This document shows, in pieces, positions 11,531 through 25,180 of a DNA stretch of 64,000 nucleotides. The stretch's first letter is position 1, and the number at the start of each line of letters is the position of its first letter. Below the pieces are notes generated by a model. That model had not been told where the DNA came from and did no database searches. It saw only the letters and a list, made by a program, of their open reading frames with translations. Origin of the DNA: Peromyscus leucopus (lineage: Eukaryota; Chordata; Mammalia; Rodentia; Cricetidae); assembly GCF_004664715.2 (NCBI RefSeq), contig NC_051075.1:35689495-35753494 (forward strand), read 5' to 3'. Both the position numbers and the translations under genes were made by a program.

Positions 11531-11614
11531 TGGGTATGTATAATGGTGCATGTTCATAGTCTCAGTACACAGGAGGCTGAAACATAAGAACCTCAGGTTT
11601 AAGACTACACTGAG
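11531..11614 (+). mobile_element. B1-like SINE, left part
   Basis: 'ttgggtatgtataatggtgca', 'tagtctcagtacacaggagg' and 'aggtttaagactacactgag' match the left half of an old B1. It is interrupted by the poly-T end of the antisense L1. Confidence 0.6.
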
Positions 11615-14018
11615 TTTTATTTTTATTTTATTTTTTTTTTTATTTTACAATACTATTCAGTTCTACATAATAGCCACAGATTCCCTTGTTCTCTCCCTTC
11701 CTGTCCCCCTCCCCTTCCCCCAGCCCATCCCCCCTTCCCACCTCCTCCAGATCAAGGTCTCCCCCGAGGACTGGAATCGACCTGATAGACTCAGTCCAGG
11801 CAGGTCCAGTCCCCTCGTCCCAGATTGAGCCAAGTGTCCCTGCATAAGTCCCAGGTTTCAAACAGCTAATTCATGCAACAAGCCCAGGACCTGGTACCAC
11901 TGCATAGATGCCTCCAAAACAGATCAAGCCAATCGACTGTCTCACCTATTCAGAGGGCCTGATCCAGTTGGGGGCCCCTCAGCCTTTGGTTCATAGTTCA
12001 TGTGTTTCCATTCGTTTGGTTATTTGTCCCTGTGCTTTATCCAACCTTGGTTTCAACAATTCTCACTCATATAAACCCTCCTCTTTCTCACTAATTAGAC
12101 TCCAAGCGCTCCACCCAGGGCCTAGCCGTGGATGTCTGCATCCAGATTCCTCAGTCCTTGGATGGGGTTTCTGGCACAACTATTAGGGTGTTTGGCCATC
12201 CCATCACCAGAGTAGGTCAGTCCCGGCTGTCTCTCGACCATTGCCAGCATTCTTTTGTGGGGGTATCTTTGTGGATTTCTGTGGGCCTCTTTAGCTCTTT
12301 GTTTCTTCCTTTTCTCATGTGGTCTTTATTTACCATGGTCTCCTATCCCATGTTCTCCCTCTCTTTTCTTGATCCAGCTAGGATCTCCTGTTCTCTTTCC
12401 CTCGACCCTCGCCCTTCATTGCTTCCACTCATGTCCAGGCTGTTCATGTAGATCTCATCCATTTCTCCGTGTTTTTCTTGGGGTCCTGTTTTCCAGGTAG
12501 CCTCACTGGTGATGTGAGTAGCAGTCCAGTCATCCTTGTTCCACATCTAGCATCTTCCTATGAGTGAGTACATACCATATTTGTCTTTCTGAGTCTGGGT
12601 TACCTCGCTCAGAATGATTTTTTCTAGATCCATCCATTTGCCTGCAAACCTCATGATGTCATTGTTTTTCTCTGCTGAGTAGTATTCCATTGTGTATATG
12701 TGCCACAATTTATTTATCCATTCTTCAGTTGAAGGGCATCTAGGTTGTTTCCAGGTTTTGGCTATTACAAACAATGCTGATATGAACATAGCTGAGCAAG
12801 TGCTCTTGTGGTATGATTGAGCATGTCTTGGGTATATGCCCAGGAGTGGTATAGCTGGATCTTGGGGGAGATTGATTCCCAATTTTCTAAGAGAGCGCCA
12901 TATTGATTTCCAAAGTGGTTGTACAAGCTTGCATTCCCACCAGCAGTGGAGGAGAGTTTGCCTAGTTCCACATCCTCTCCAGCATAAAGTGTCTTCAGTG
13001 TTTTTGATCTTAGCCACTCTGACAGGCATAAGGTGGTATCTCAGAGTTGTTTTGATTTGCACTTCTCTGATGATTAGGGATGTTGAGCAATTCCTTAAAT
13101 GTCTTTCAGCCATTTGAGTTTCCTCTGTTGAAAATTCTCTGTTTAGTTCTAAAGCCCTTTTCTCAATTGGACTCTTGGTCGTTTTGATGTCTAATTTCTT
13201 GAGTTCCTTATATATTCTGGAAATCAGTCCTCTGTCACATGTGGGGTTGGTGAAGATCTTTTCCCATTCTGTAAGCTGTCACTTTGCCTTGTTGACCATA
13301 TCCTTTGCTCTACAAAAGCTTCTCAGTTTCAAGAGGTCCCATTGATTGATTGTTTGTCTCAGTGTCTGTGCTACTGGTGTTATATTTAGGAAGTGATCTC
13401 CTATGCCAGTGCGTTCAACACTCCTTCCTACTTTCCCTTCTAGCAGGTTCAGAGTAGCTGGATTTATGTTGAGGTCCTTGATGCACTTGGACTTAAGTTT
13501 TGTGCACGGTGACAGATACGGATCTATTTGCAGCCTTCTACATGTTGATATCCAGTTATGCCAGCACCATTTGTTGAAGATGCTTTCTTTTTTCCATTGT
13601 ACACTTTTGGCTTCTTTGTCAAAAATTATATGTTCATAGGTGTGTGGGTTAATATCATGGTCTTCAATTCAATTCCATTGGTCCACATGTTGGTTTTTAT
13701 GCCAATACCAAGCTGTTTTTATTACTGTAGCTCTATAGTAGAGCTTGAAGTCAGGGATTGTGATGCCTCCAGAGGTTGTTTTATTATACAGGATTCTTTT
13801 GGCTATCCTGGGTTTTTTGTTTTTCCATATGAAGTTGAGTATTATTCTTTCCAGGTCTGTGAAGAATTGTGTTGGTATTTTGATGGGGATTGCATTGAAT
13901 ATGTAGATTGCTTTTGGTAAGATTGCCATTTTTACTATGTTAACCCTGCCTATCCATGAGCATGGGAGATCTTTCCATTTTCTGACATCTTCTTAAATTT
14001 CTTTTTTCAGGGACTTTA
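11615..14018 (-). mobile_element. 5'-truncated L1, about 2.4 kb, antisense
   Basis: The plus strand begins with a T-rich tract (11617-11645, the reverse of the L1 A-tail), followed by antisense 3' UTR (about 11650-12546) and the C-terminal part of ORF2 (12547 to about 14013). Homology stops near 14018, so the 5' half of ORF2, ORF1 and the promoter are absent. It inserted into or next to a B1-like element. Low divergence in ORF2 suggests it is among the younger L1s here. Confidence 0.95.
12547..14013 (-). pseudogene. L1 ORF2 C-terminal remnant, three premature stops
   Basis: On the minus strand this encodes the part of L1 ORF2 (endonuclease/reverse transcriptase) downstream of the RT domain to the natural stop at 12547-12549. 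Open pieces span 13669-13929 (86 aa) and 12547-13113 (188 aa). The second keeps the L1 C-terminal cysteine motif C-x3-C-x7-H-x4-C at residues 44, 48, 56 and 61. The frame stays constant over about 1.4 kb and is broken by in-frame stops at 13993-13995 (TAA), 13669-13671 (TGA) and 13279-13281 (TGA). Both TGA stops fall where an arginine CGA is expected, which fits CpG decay. The endonuclease and RT core are missing, so it cannot act. Confidence 0.9.
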
Positions 14019-14468
14019 AAATGTTAAAAAATAAAAACAATGAAAGTCATGAAGTAAAAACAATCATCAGTGAATACAATTTAGTCCACAAGGAACCCTC
14101 CACATGTCTCTTTTACAGCAAGGCACCTTTCTCCACATTGGCATCTCCTACTCACAGTCTCTCATTACAGAAACTAAAGTATTCTTTAAGTCACATAGTT
14201 TCCTCACTGTAAACCTTCCCCAAAGATTTACCATTTACATTTGATCACATTTAAAAATAATTATCACCTAATAACTACTTACAAAAATATGCAGATGTCA
14301 GTTTTATTCAATTTTTAGGTCATTAACTATCACTGGGAAAGTTTGGTAAACATAATCACAGGACAACCTTGAAAATTCTAATTTTGGAGTTTGGACACTG
14401 TAATCTCAGAATGTTTTCTCCTGTCTTTTATTTTCTTTTCACAGATTCTGGGCTCACTCTCCAGAACT

Positions 14469-14685
14469 GTTATGGAATATTACTTTAACTATGTAAAGAT
14501 GTGTATTTATGTTGTGTAATATTATTTTAACTGACAAAGATGTTTTTGTGCTCCATTTGCTTACTTATTTAAGATGTATTGCTTTGCCTGCCTAAGGCAC
14601 CTGACTGGTCAAATAAAAAGCAGAATGGCCAATAGCTTGACACTGCTCAGTTGGACAAAGATTTGAGACTAAATAAGCCATGAGT
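14469..14685 (+). mobile_element. ERV LTR fragment
   Basis: Starts 'tgttatggaatattactt' and includes 'ttgctttgcctgcctaaggc', 'ctgactggtcaaataaaaag' and 'gaatggccaatagctt', a pattern I know from muroid LTRs. A segment of about 45 bp near the 5' end appears twice in diverged form (14473-14520 and 14515-14555). The 3' end runs into L1 3' UTR. Confidence 0.5.
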
Positions 14686-14689
14686 CTAT

Positions 14690-15470
14690 AGGACACCTAA
14701 ATACTGTTGTTCTTCTAAGAGAATCATAGCAATAAAATAACTCATAAAGACATTCTTCTGTATCCACAGATCAGTGTCTTGCTCAACCACCATCGGAAAA
14801 GCTACCTCTTATAGCAGATGGGAACTAACAGAGACTCACAATTGGGTAAGGTTTAGAGAATAGAAGACTTTAGAATACTCATAACTAAATGGGATGCTTC
14901 CATCAAACCTCTCCCCTCAGGGATTAGGAAACTCTGTGGAAGAGGAGGCAGGAGGATTGTTAAGAGCTAGCAGGGATGGATCGCTCCAAGGAAACAGTGT
15001 CTTCCAGTACTGATGTACATATGACCTCACAGAAACTGGGAGCATGTACGGCGTCTGCACAGGTTGAAGGTAGATCAGTTCCCAGTACTGAGAGGAAGGA
15101 GTGGAAACAGTTCCCATCTTCAACCTTACATAAAGAACTGTAGACCACTGAGGAAATTTGGGAATAGGAGAGATGGCCTTTCCCAGGGAAGAACACATGA
15201 ATTGGTTGTTCAGTGTCAAAGGTGAGCCATGAAAACATACATACAGGTAGCATTATATAGACTAAACAGGTTATATTTAGGAATGTGTGTGTGTGTGTGT
15301 GTGTGTGTGTGTCTGTGTGTCTGTGTGTCTGTGTGTATGCAATAACAATTAGCTTTAAAAAAAGGAGGCCATGACCTTGAAGACAGTGAGGAGGGATATA
15401 TGGAAGAGTTTAGAGTAAGGAAAAGGAAGGAGAAATTTTTGCAATTAAATTATAATCCCCAAAAGAAAAT
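14690..15470 (+). mobile_element. L1 3' UTR fragment (Lx-type)
   Basis: Lx 3' UTR order: 'tcagtgtcttgctcaacca', 'gcagatgggaacta', 'aaatgggatgcttccatc', 'gaagaggaggcaggagga', 'ggttgttcagtgtcaaagg', 'aggttatatttagga', then a GT tract, 'gcaataacaatta' and an A-rich end. The copy at 55330-55935 shows the same order without the GT expansion. Confidence 0.85.
15284..15338. repeat. (GT)n microsatellite inside an L1 3' UTR
   Basis: About 27 GT units with four CT/TAT interruptions, between 'ttatatttagga' and 'gcaataacaatta' of the L1 3' UTR. Confidence 0.95.
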
Positions 15471-15649
15471 AAAGTCATTGAGGTAAAGAATTTCCCTTGT
15501 TTGATATTGAGAAATTAATACATGGTTCTCTGGGTGTGTGTTCATTCAAGACTTCTTTTACTATATTAAAAGTTGTATAAAAATTATAATAAAATAGTGT
15601 CACCTAAGGTTCTATTTCCATTTATCCTCTTAGATATTGGCTCTCTTTC

Positions 15650-16345
15650 TCACTTGGCAATTTTTTAAAACTATTTTTGTTAATTCTTTGAGAATTTCAC
15701 AAAATATATATATATTCAATTCCTCTTCCAATTCCTCTCATAGCTATTCTTTCCACCATAACCTAACTTTGAGCTGTCGCTTCCTCCTCATCCTCATCCT
15801 CCTCCTCCTTCTTCCTCTTCTTCTTTTCCATTGGTTCCAGTTTGTAATATCCAATCAGTCTTGTTATGTTCAACCTACCAAGATTTACATCATTAACACA
15901 AACTAACTCTCCCATTTCAGTGGTTGTCAAATGCCAATGGCTCCTTAGCTGTGGTGGGGTTTTATGCCCTCCTCCCCCCCTCTATACTAGGATTTTGACT
16001 GGTATGAATTGTGCAGGTCTTGTTCATGCTATCACAATTGTGAGTTCATATATGCAACTGTCCTGTTGTTTCTGGCAAACAATGATTCCTTGATGTTATC
16101 TACCACTTTGTGCTCTTATAATCTTCACATCCCTCTTTCATAATGGTTCCTGACACTTGGGGAGAAGAGGATGATATGTGTATCCCACTTATATTAGAGC
16201 ATTCTACAATCTCATCTTCTCTGCACATTGACCAGTTGAGCATCTCGGTGTTAATTGTCATCTATTGTAAGAAGAAGATTTAATGATAAGGGTTAAGAGA
16301 TTTTTCTGATGTATGGACATGCAGTAATACATAAAAAGTTGTTTT
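15650..16345 (-). mobile_element. L1 3' UTR (Lx-type), antisense, part 1
   Basis: Antisense Lx 3' UTR: 'ttctttgagaatttcacaaa', a CTC-rich stretch (15781-15832), 'gtgcaggtcttgttcatgc', 'caacaatgattcc', 'ttgaccagttgagcatctc'. The B1 at 16363 splits it from part 2. Confidence 0.75.
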
Positions 16346-16362
16346 AAAACTATGTCAATTTA
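16346..16362 (+). repeat. Left TSD of B1 at 16363
   Basis: 'aaaactatgtcaattta' is repeated exactly at 16547-16563. Confidence 0.95.
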
Positions 16363-16546
16363 TGCCAGGCGTTGGTGGCTCACGCCTTTAATCCCAGCAC
16401 TCGGGAGGCAGAGCCAGGCGGATCTCTGTGAGTTCAAGACCAGCCTGGGCTACCAAGTGAGCTCCAGGAAAGGCGCAAAGCTACACAGAGAAACCCTGTC
16501 TCGGAAAAAAAAAAAAAAAAAAAAACCCTCTCCAAAAAAAAAAAAT
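16363..16546 (+). mobile_element. B1 SINE, full length, inside L1
   Basis: Full-length B1 ('tgccaggcgttggtggctca' to 'gaaaccctgtctcgg') with a compound tail A25-CCCTCTCC-A12. The 17 bp perfect TSD shows it landed in the older antisense L1. It is close in sequence to the copies at 11056 and 35360. Confidence 0.95.
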
Positions 16547-16563
16547 AAAACTATGTCAATTTA

Positions 16564-17215
16564 GTAGAATAACAGAATTGCATTCTCCCATAAGGTCTAG
16601 ATGTGTCTAGCCCCTAGCCCACAGACTCTTGATCCCTTATCAGTTCCAAGTTGAGCATATCTTCTACCCAATCAGAAAGTGGTTGGTTAACACCATAGCA
16701 TTCATGCCTCTATTGTGCCATTGGACATATCTTGTCAGGCAGTTGCTTGTTGTAGCTCACATGGTTCACAACTGGGTGAAACTGACTACTTTTCTCCTCC
16801 ATCGTGTACATAGCATCATGTAGCACCATGAAAGTTAGCCAGTAGAGATGAAGCTTCAAGATGGGTACTAGTTTGACTTCTCCATGTTCTGTGCCTCAGG
16901 TAGGTGCTATCTTTAACAATAGGACCTTACTATCAAGTCCTGTAGAGTAATAAAAATGGTTGTCAATAGCCTGTAATACTTGGTTTATGACACCTCATTG
17001 GGCAACAAATCAAAAGGGGGTAGATCATTCCTTGTGCTGGGTTTTTTATATGCTGAAACATTTCATTAATTTGGAGTTGAGTGTTGTGCTGACTATGAGA
17101 TAAGGATCTAGTTTCATTCTTCTTACTAGCAGGATTTGAGGAAGATTCTGTCTTGTATCTAGTATGTATTTTTTTTTTTACTTCTTTGTCAAAAATCACA
17201 TGGCTATGGCTCAGG
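16564..17215 (-). mobile_element. L1 3' UTR (Lx-type), antisense, part 2
   Basis: Continues the antisense Lx sequence of part 1 in the same orientation on the far side of the B1. The end near 17150-17215 ('ttacttctttgtcaaaaatc') resembles antisense L1 ORF2 rather than UTR, so internal rearrangement is possible. Confidence 0.55.
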
Positions 17216-17221
17216 GAAAGT

Positions 17222-17480
17222 GGATTATCTGAAAAAAGATGTTCAACCTGTTGAGATGCCTACAAGGCTATTTCCAGCTTTCATGAGCTTCAACTTGTTC
17301 AGCTGCTTTTAAGGCTGTTTCCAGGTTTGAAGAGCAGTCACAGATGCTAGAGTGATCTTTGATAATGCAGCTGTCTTTGAGTCGCTTCTGTTCCTGTAAC
17401 TAACCTCTCATCCATAGTCCTGTAAATCACCCCAAATAAAACACATTGGTTCACCAAGTTGGACTTTGGTAGTATCCACA
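17222..17480 (+). mobile_element. ERV LTR 3' part (candidate)
   Basis: 'ctgttcctgtaactaacct', 'ccatagtcctgtaaatcacc', 'caaataaaacacattgg' and 'ttcaccaagttggactttgg' resemble the R-U5 end of a muroid ERV LTR with an AATAAA signal. Boundaries are uncertain. Confidence 0.5.
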
Positions 17481-17718
17481 ATGTGTTCTAATATTTGATA
17501 TCCTATCTAGGGTAAGTTGACTTTTTTTTTTTTTCACATTTCCGAGGAACATAACATAGTATAGCTATATATTTTTCCCTTTAATAAAGTTGACTCTGTA
17601 CTAGCATTTAACATACCCATTTACAAAATATTAGTTATTATTAAATATAGATAAACACCCAGAATTTCAATTAAAAGCACTGTGAGATGGTTTTTGTTTG
17701 CTTTAATATAATGTGCAA

Positions 17719-18132
17719 TGCTGTGGAATGTTTCTCTGTATACTGTGAATATGTGTTGCTCTGATTGGTTGATAAATAAAGCTGTGTTGGCCTATGGCAG
17801 GGCAGGATAAGGTTAGGTGGTACATTCAAACTGAAGAGGAGAGAAGAAGGGTGGAGTCAAGGATACACCAGCCTGCCGAAGGAGCAACAAGATGCTAGCA
17901 GACTGGTAATGCCACGGCCATGTGGCAACATATAGATTAAGAGAAATGGGTTGAGTTAAGTTATAAGAGCTATGTAGCAAGAAGCCTGACCCATAGGCCA
18001 TATAATTTGCAATTAATATTAAGCCTCTGAGTGATTATTTTATAAGCAGCTGCAAGGCCGGGGGGTGGGGGCGAGAACCAGAGAAACATGGGACCATGGG
18101 GCCAGGTGAGACTGGAGAAACTTGTGGCTACA
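17719..18132 (+). mobile_element. Solo LTR, ERV class II-like family, 414 bp
   Basis: Runs from 'tgctgtggaatg' to 'ttgtggctaca' (TG...CA). It contains 'ctctgattggttgataaataaa', 'gccacggccatgtggcaac', 'agaaatgggttgagttaag'. Flanks 'gtgcaa' (17713) and 'atgcaa' (18133) form a 6 bp TSD with one mismatch. No internal region is attached. Confidence 0.85.
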
Positions 18133-18138
18133 ATGCAA

Positions 18139-19611
18139 TATGAGCCATAATTATTTTAACTGAATTAAGATTGGCCCAAAGTGTATATAGAAAATTGAAC
18201 TAGCTAATTTATTTTTCAGTTTTATACAAATTTAACTAAATTAATTTTTCTTGATTTACATAGTCAGAAATGTTAATAAAAATACCACATACTGGTGACT
18301 TAATGACTGCTTTTTTCCCCTAAAGGTTAATATGTCAGGAAATAGAGTATAGCAACAATCAAAGTCAGTAACTGGGAAACATTATATATTGCTCAAGAAA
18401 GCCAGTTGGTTTTCTTTTATTATATTAAAACTTCTGGTAAGCACTCAACTATTAATTCCTCTAAACTTATTAAATAAAGCAGAAAAGAACCATGAAAAAT
18501 CAATTTTAAATAGCATAAAGGTGATTGAAAGCACAGTATGTCATCAGAGACCCCAGCGTTGAGATCATCACCTCCATTTCTCTACTTTCAGCTTAGGCAT
18601 CTGAAAGCTTAATGTTTACATTTTGTTCTTGTTTCCCAAACTCCAGAGGCAATTGTAAGCATCTAATTTGATCTTCTAATCATAAACTTCAGTAAGATCA
18701 CATTTCAAAATACTAGTACATATAACAATAAGAAGAGTGTAAACTTTCCAGAACTAAACCTTATACACATTATCTGTAATTGTGTTCTTTGCTTTCAAAC
18801 TGCCAAAACCAGGCCTCATAGGAGAACTACATAAACTCAGTGCTTGACTTCAGTCTTGAAGGGATGAAAATACTTCTACTCAAATTTTCAAATACAGCCT
18901 TCCTGTAATCACTCAGAGAATAAGGCACAAATTGCAGAGTAAGCATATTAAAGCTTTCTACACAGTACACAGAAAGCTTTGATGCTTCTGGCCCTTTATG
19001 AGGCATTACTGTCTTTTCATGTCATTGTGAGTAGACTAATATGCCTGTACTCCTCTAATCAAAATTTATCATAGTTTTATTTCCCCTCACAGAATTTCTG
19101 ATCATAATGGAAAGGCTATTGAAACGTTTTCAATCATCCTCCCTCTACAAATGTGAAAACACATCTCCACCTTTTTTTTCCACTAGTGACAGATCACCTC
19201 AGTTTTAAAGTTTGTTTCCCATTTCCACAATCCAAATTTCATTTCTGTGGAAACAGGACCTCATAGCCTGCAGGTAATGTTAACCTAGAGTTTCAGGCTA
19301 GCGTCTAGTAGCCGACTTCCATTTTATCCTTCCAGTGAAAATAGATATCAAAACTGTTAGAACCTGGGAAAGGTCTTGCAATGCTTCTTAGGAAAAAATT
19401 ATCTTATTTAAGTTCATCCAATTTTTCCAAGAACAAGATGCTAACGGCAACCAGATACTGGGAATGAAACCATTTACTCATTTTAACGCTGAGATGCCAG
19501 GTCATTTTACAAGTAAGCTGCTGCATGAGACAAGACCATGGGTGCTTTGGCTCTTTGGAACATCAAAGCATTCACATGATACAGCTATTGTTTAAAATAT
19601 TTGATCTTTTA
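18139..19611. other. Unassigned noncoding DNA
   Basis: AT-rich without recognisable elements. Short pyrimidine-rich strips occur but no coding signature is seen. Confidence 0.55.
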
Positions 19612-20690
19612 TTATTTTTTAAAATATTTTTATTTTATAATTAATTTCACATATCAGCCACGGATTCCCCCGTCCTCCCTCCTCCCACACCCCAGCCCCC
19701 CCCCCCCCAATCCACACCCATTCCCACCTCTTCCAAGGCAAGGTCTCCCATGGGGAGTCAGCCCATCCTGATAAACTCAGCCAAGGCAGGTCCAGTCCCC
19801 TCCATCCTACACCAAGGCTGAGCAAAGTGTCCCAGCATAGGCCCCAGGCTCCAAAGTGCCAGCCCATGCACCAAGGACAGGTCCCGGTTCCACTGCCTGG
19901 GGGCCTCCCAAACAGTTCAAGCTAATCAACTGTCTCACTTATCCAGAGGGCCTGGTCCAGTTCCATGGGGGCTCCTTAGCCATTGGTTCACAGTTCATGC
20001 ATTTCCATGAGTTTGGCTATTTGTCCCTGTGCTTTTTCCAATCACGGTCTCAATATCTTTCGCTCATACAATCCCTCCTCTCTCTCACCTATTGGATTCC
20101 CAGAGCTCCACCTGGGATTTGGCTGTGGAGCTCTGCATCTGCTTCCATTAGACACTGAATGAGAGTTCTATCATGACAGTGAGGGTGTCTGGCTGGCCAT
20201 TTGATCACCAGAGCATGTCAGCTCAGGCACTCTCTCGACCATTGCCAGTAGTCTAGAGTGGAGGTATCTTTGTGGATTTCTGGGGACCTCTCTAGCACTC
20301 TGCTTCATTTTATTACCCTGAGGTCTTCATTCATCATGGTATCTCCCTCCCTGTTCTCCCACTCTGCTCCTGATCCAGCTGGGACCTCCTGCTCCCCTAA
20401 GCTCTCTTTCCCCTGACCCTTGCCCTCCATTACCCCTTCACCTACAGTTTTCTCATGTAGATCTCATCTATTTCTCTGTTGTTGGGTGATACCTGTGTCT
20501 TTCTTAGGGTCCTCTTTACTAGGTAGCCTTCCTGGAGTTGTGAGTTGCAGTCTGGTTATCCTTTGCTTTATATCTAGTATCCACTTATGAGTGAATACAT
20601 ACCATGTTTGTCTCTCTGAGTCTGGGTTATCTCCCTCAGGGTGATTTTTTTTCTAGTTCCATCCATTTGCTTGCAAACCTCATGATGTAA
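19612..20690 (-). mobile_element. 5'-truncated L1, 3' UTR plus last bases of ORF2, antisense
   Basis: Starts with the T-rich reverse of the A-tail, then 'cagccacggattcccccgtc', a C-rich stretch (19685-19708), 'tggtccagttccatgggggc', and ends with 'atccatttgcttgcaaacct' and 'catgatgt' of ORF2. The 3' UTR covers about 19650-20575. The rest of the element was never inserted or is lost. Confidence 0.9.
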
Positions 20691-22409
<1,719 letters not shown>

Positions 22410-22442
22410 ACTCATGTCAGAGACACCTGGTTTGGGGACAAA

Positions 22443-23300
22443 AACTGATTCATTCTTTTTTTTCCAATATAATGATTTTATTGATTATTTGGGAATTACA
22501 CATCATGTACCCTGATCATATTCACTTCCCAGTCCCCCCAGGTCTGCCCCCCACTCTTGTGACCCTCCCACAAAAAAAAGAAGAATTAAGTGCAATTTGT
22601 GTTGCCCATATACTCACTGGAGCGTGGTCAGACTCTCAGTGTCCAGTCCTTTAAAGAAAACCCACCTGCACCCCTGCCAGAAGCCATTCCTCATGGAAAG
22701 CTTGACTTCACTGTCCTTATCACAATGTGTAAGAATTCAATTGGTGACTCTCTGTCGAGGCTCCTTTTTCAGGGGGGAGGGTCACAGAAACCTTCCTTGT
22801 CCCTCTTTCTCAACAATGAGTCTGCAGTCATTGACACCACTGCAAAAGTGGCCTCCTTGCCCTGTACAATCTTCCCCACTAAGAAAGACAAATTAATTTG
22901 GGCAGGTTTGCTAAATGGAGTGAGGAGAGCTTGAAAACACACCATAAAGAACCGCGTCCCCTGAAGGAGTTGCTGGCAAGGATTCAGCCAGGGACTCCTT
23001 TCCAGCTGTGTTCTCATGCAGCTGCAATCCTAACCTGGGCACCTCCTTTCACATCCTTATTTGGGGATTAAAACCAGACTCCCTGATGTGTCCACCAGGA
23101 TCTCCTAATCTGGAAGGTCATCTGAGGCACTTTTCACTTCTTTCACCTTGTTTCTTTCTACACTTAACCCTATTCTCTCTACCATCTCCCCCAGTCCAGC
23201 AATCCGCAGCTATATGACAGCCCCCACCAACTGTAACTTCTTACTTGACCATCACCCATTTTCATTCATCAGGGAAAATCGAACTCAGGGAAGGTCCTGA
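22443..23300 (-). mobile_element. L1-type retroelement fragment, antisense
   Basis: The plus strand begins T8 then 'ccaatataatgattttattg' and 'gaattacacatcatgta', which in antisense is the typical terminal L1 3' sequence. The following 800 bp are moderately GC-rich and I remember similar sequence as a repeat in muroid genomes ('actcactggagcgtggtca', 'tgactctctgtcgagg'). Frames of 114 and 100 aa overlap on the same strand without protein-like character. Family not resolved. Confidence 0.55.
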
Positions 23301-23532
23301 GAAGAAAATATGAAAAAAAACAAAACAAAACAACATATTGCTTCTTTCATTGTGGCTCCATATACTAAGTAAGTGGTCACACAAGCACCCTATTATTCAA
23401 CAGTATATACTAATTTCATTTGCCTGGTCCATTTAATGTTCTAATCATTTTCTCCTTTATTTTCTCAAATTTATTCATCTAGAAAGATATTTCCATCATT
23501 CAGGAATAATTATACTGCTTCTTTCATTGGAA

Positions 23533-23537
<5 letters not shown>

Positions 23538-23585
<48 letters not shown>
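23538..23585. repeat. (TA)n microsatellite
   Basis: About 24 uninterrupted TA units. Confidence 0.95.
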
Positions 23586-23586
<1 letters not shown>

Positions 23587-24211
23587 TGTTTGTATTTTCT
23601 TATAATTCCAGACGTGTTAGCTATTTTAGCATAAGGTTGGATTGTTGTTGAGGTTGATAGTCATGTATAAACTATAACATTAAAGGAAATGCCACAATTC
23701 CTTCACTCCTAATGTTTCATTTGTATTTGGATAGGTAAAACTTTAAGGGCTTACATATCTTACACATATCAATCTCTTACATCAGATGCAGTTCATGAAG
23801 AACTTTTGCATTTATCAACTTGTATCAACATGTAACATTCTATCAGCTACTAGAAAAATCCACTTCAGTTTTCAATCAACAAATAAATCTTGTGATCTCA
23901 GAAACTACAGTTCAGGCAAGTTGCTTTAGGAAATGGTTTTAAATGGAAATTAACGTTGTGTTAAATAATAAATCACAAAAATTCAATGACTACAAGCTAA
24001 GTGAAAACCCATTGATTTACAAAAGAATCATTGGATTTTTAAATTCAACACAGCAGCTTAGTAGAATGTCATCTAATTAAAAAGAAGGGATTGTAACTTA
24101 TTAAGAGTCAAAACCAACAGGCATGTAAAAGACTAGGATGGTAAATACTACATCCATGTTGCCATTTACCATTTACACACATGCATGTGTTGAGACATGC
24201 ATATTTATTGC
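23586..24211. other. Unassigned AT-rich DNA
   Basis: No recognisable element or gene. Confidence 0.55.
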
Positions 24212-25180
24212 CTATATTTTTTTATGAAATTTTTATTAAGAGGTAGTTACAAAGCCTATTAATATGTAGAGCCAAATATAAACCTTGTTTATCAAACCTG
24301 TATGTAGAGCATGTAGTTGAAGATGCCTGTATTTCTTTAAGCACATAGAAATAATGGTAAAATAATTAAAGAACAAAGGAAAAAAACTGAATATGGGTTT
24401 TTCAAACATGTTTGCTCTGAAGACTGTTGGTTTCACTGTTGCTGTGTTTTTGTTTTTACTGGGCTGGGAGATGGAAAGTAGGTCTTCACACATTGAAACT
24501 TTTACACATTGAGACTTGGTACTTAAACCCCAACCCACAAATCACATTACAGCGAGCTTTTCAGTGAACTGTCACTGACCTGTGATGAAACTCATCCAAA
24601 GCCTTTTTTAGGAGTTTCAGCATTAGAGATGACTGCAGAAACCAACTCATAGCAATGAGTTGACAATGACATCAGCGATCATCCCAAATACACTTGAATG
24701 CCCTAGTAATGAAAATCTTTACTACTTAACCAAGGTGAATGCATAAAATTCAAAGAGAACAGAAGCTGAAAATGGTGATGAGGTTCTAGGAGGTTCTCCC
24801 TCTCCTGTGCCATAGGCCTAAGTCTGGAAACTACCAGCTCCAGATACTCCTTGATGCTTTCAGTAGCACAGAGTGACTAAAGCTGCAAATTCTTTTACCA
24901 GGAGACACCTGATGTGATCTGTAGCAGCTGAACTGATGCTTAGTACACCTCGCTCCACTTATTTCTTCAGCATCTAAATCACAAACAACTGCATTCAATC
25001 GGCTAGTCATTGCATGCATAACTCTCATAACCAAATATTCCAAGAAGTATGATAGTTAGGTTTCCAGTCTCTGTACATTAGAAGTTCAGTGAAGGACTCA
25101 GTGCCCCACTTACTACCAGAGAGTTTTGGGTCTCATTATTTTACTCTCATTCTTATATTCCTTTGTCAGGATCAATTTCA
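24212..25180 (-). pseudogene. Candidate processed pseudogene, parent unknown
   Basis: On the minus strand a protein-like stretch (24831-25043, 70 codons) lies upstream of about 600 bases that look like a 3' UTR. An AATAAA signal follows (reverse complement at 24232-24237), then an A-rich end (T7 at 24217-24223 on the plus strand). Protein-like segments continue in other frames on both sides, for example about 24710-24880 in the +1 frame, suggesting frameshifts in a once continuous reading frame. Lack of introns, the signal plus A-tail and the frameshifts fit retrotransposition of an mRNA by L1. I could not identify the parent gene. No clear target duplication is seen and the 5' limit is a guess. 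Confidence 0.4.

Noticed and set aside
11640..12500. Several frames of 70-107 codons on both strands
   Set aside because: They fall in the L1 3' UTR.
12836..13920. Plus-strand frames of 78-120 codons
   Set aside because: They are shadows of the minus-strand L1 ORF2 remnant.
24236..24538. 100-codon minus-strand frame as an independent gene
   Set aside because: It lies in the putative 3' UTR of the processed pseudogene candidate and reaches its AATAAA signal.
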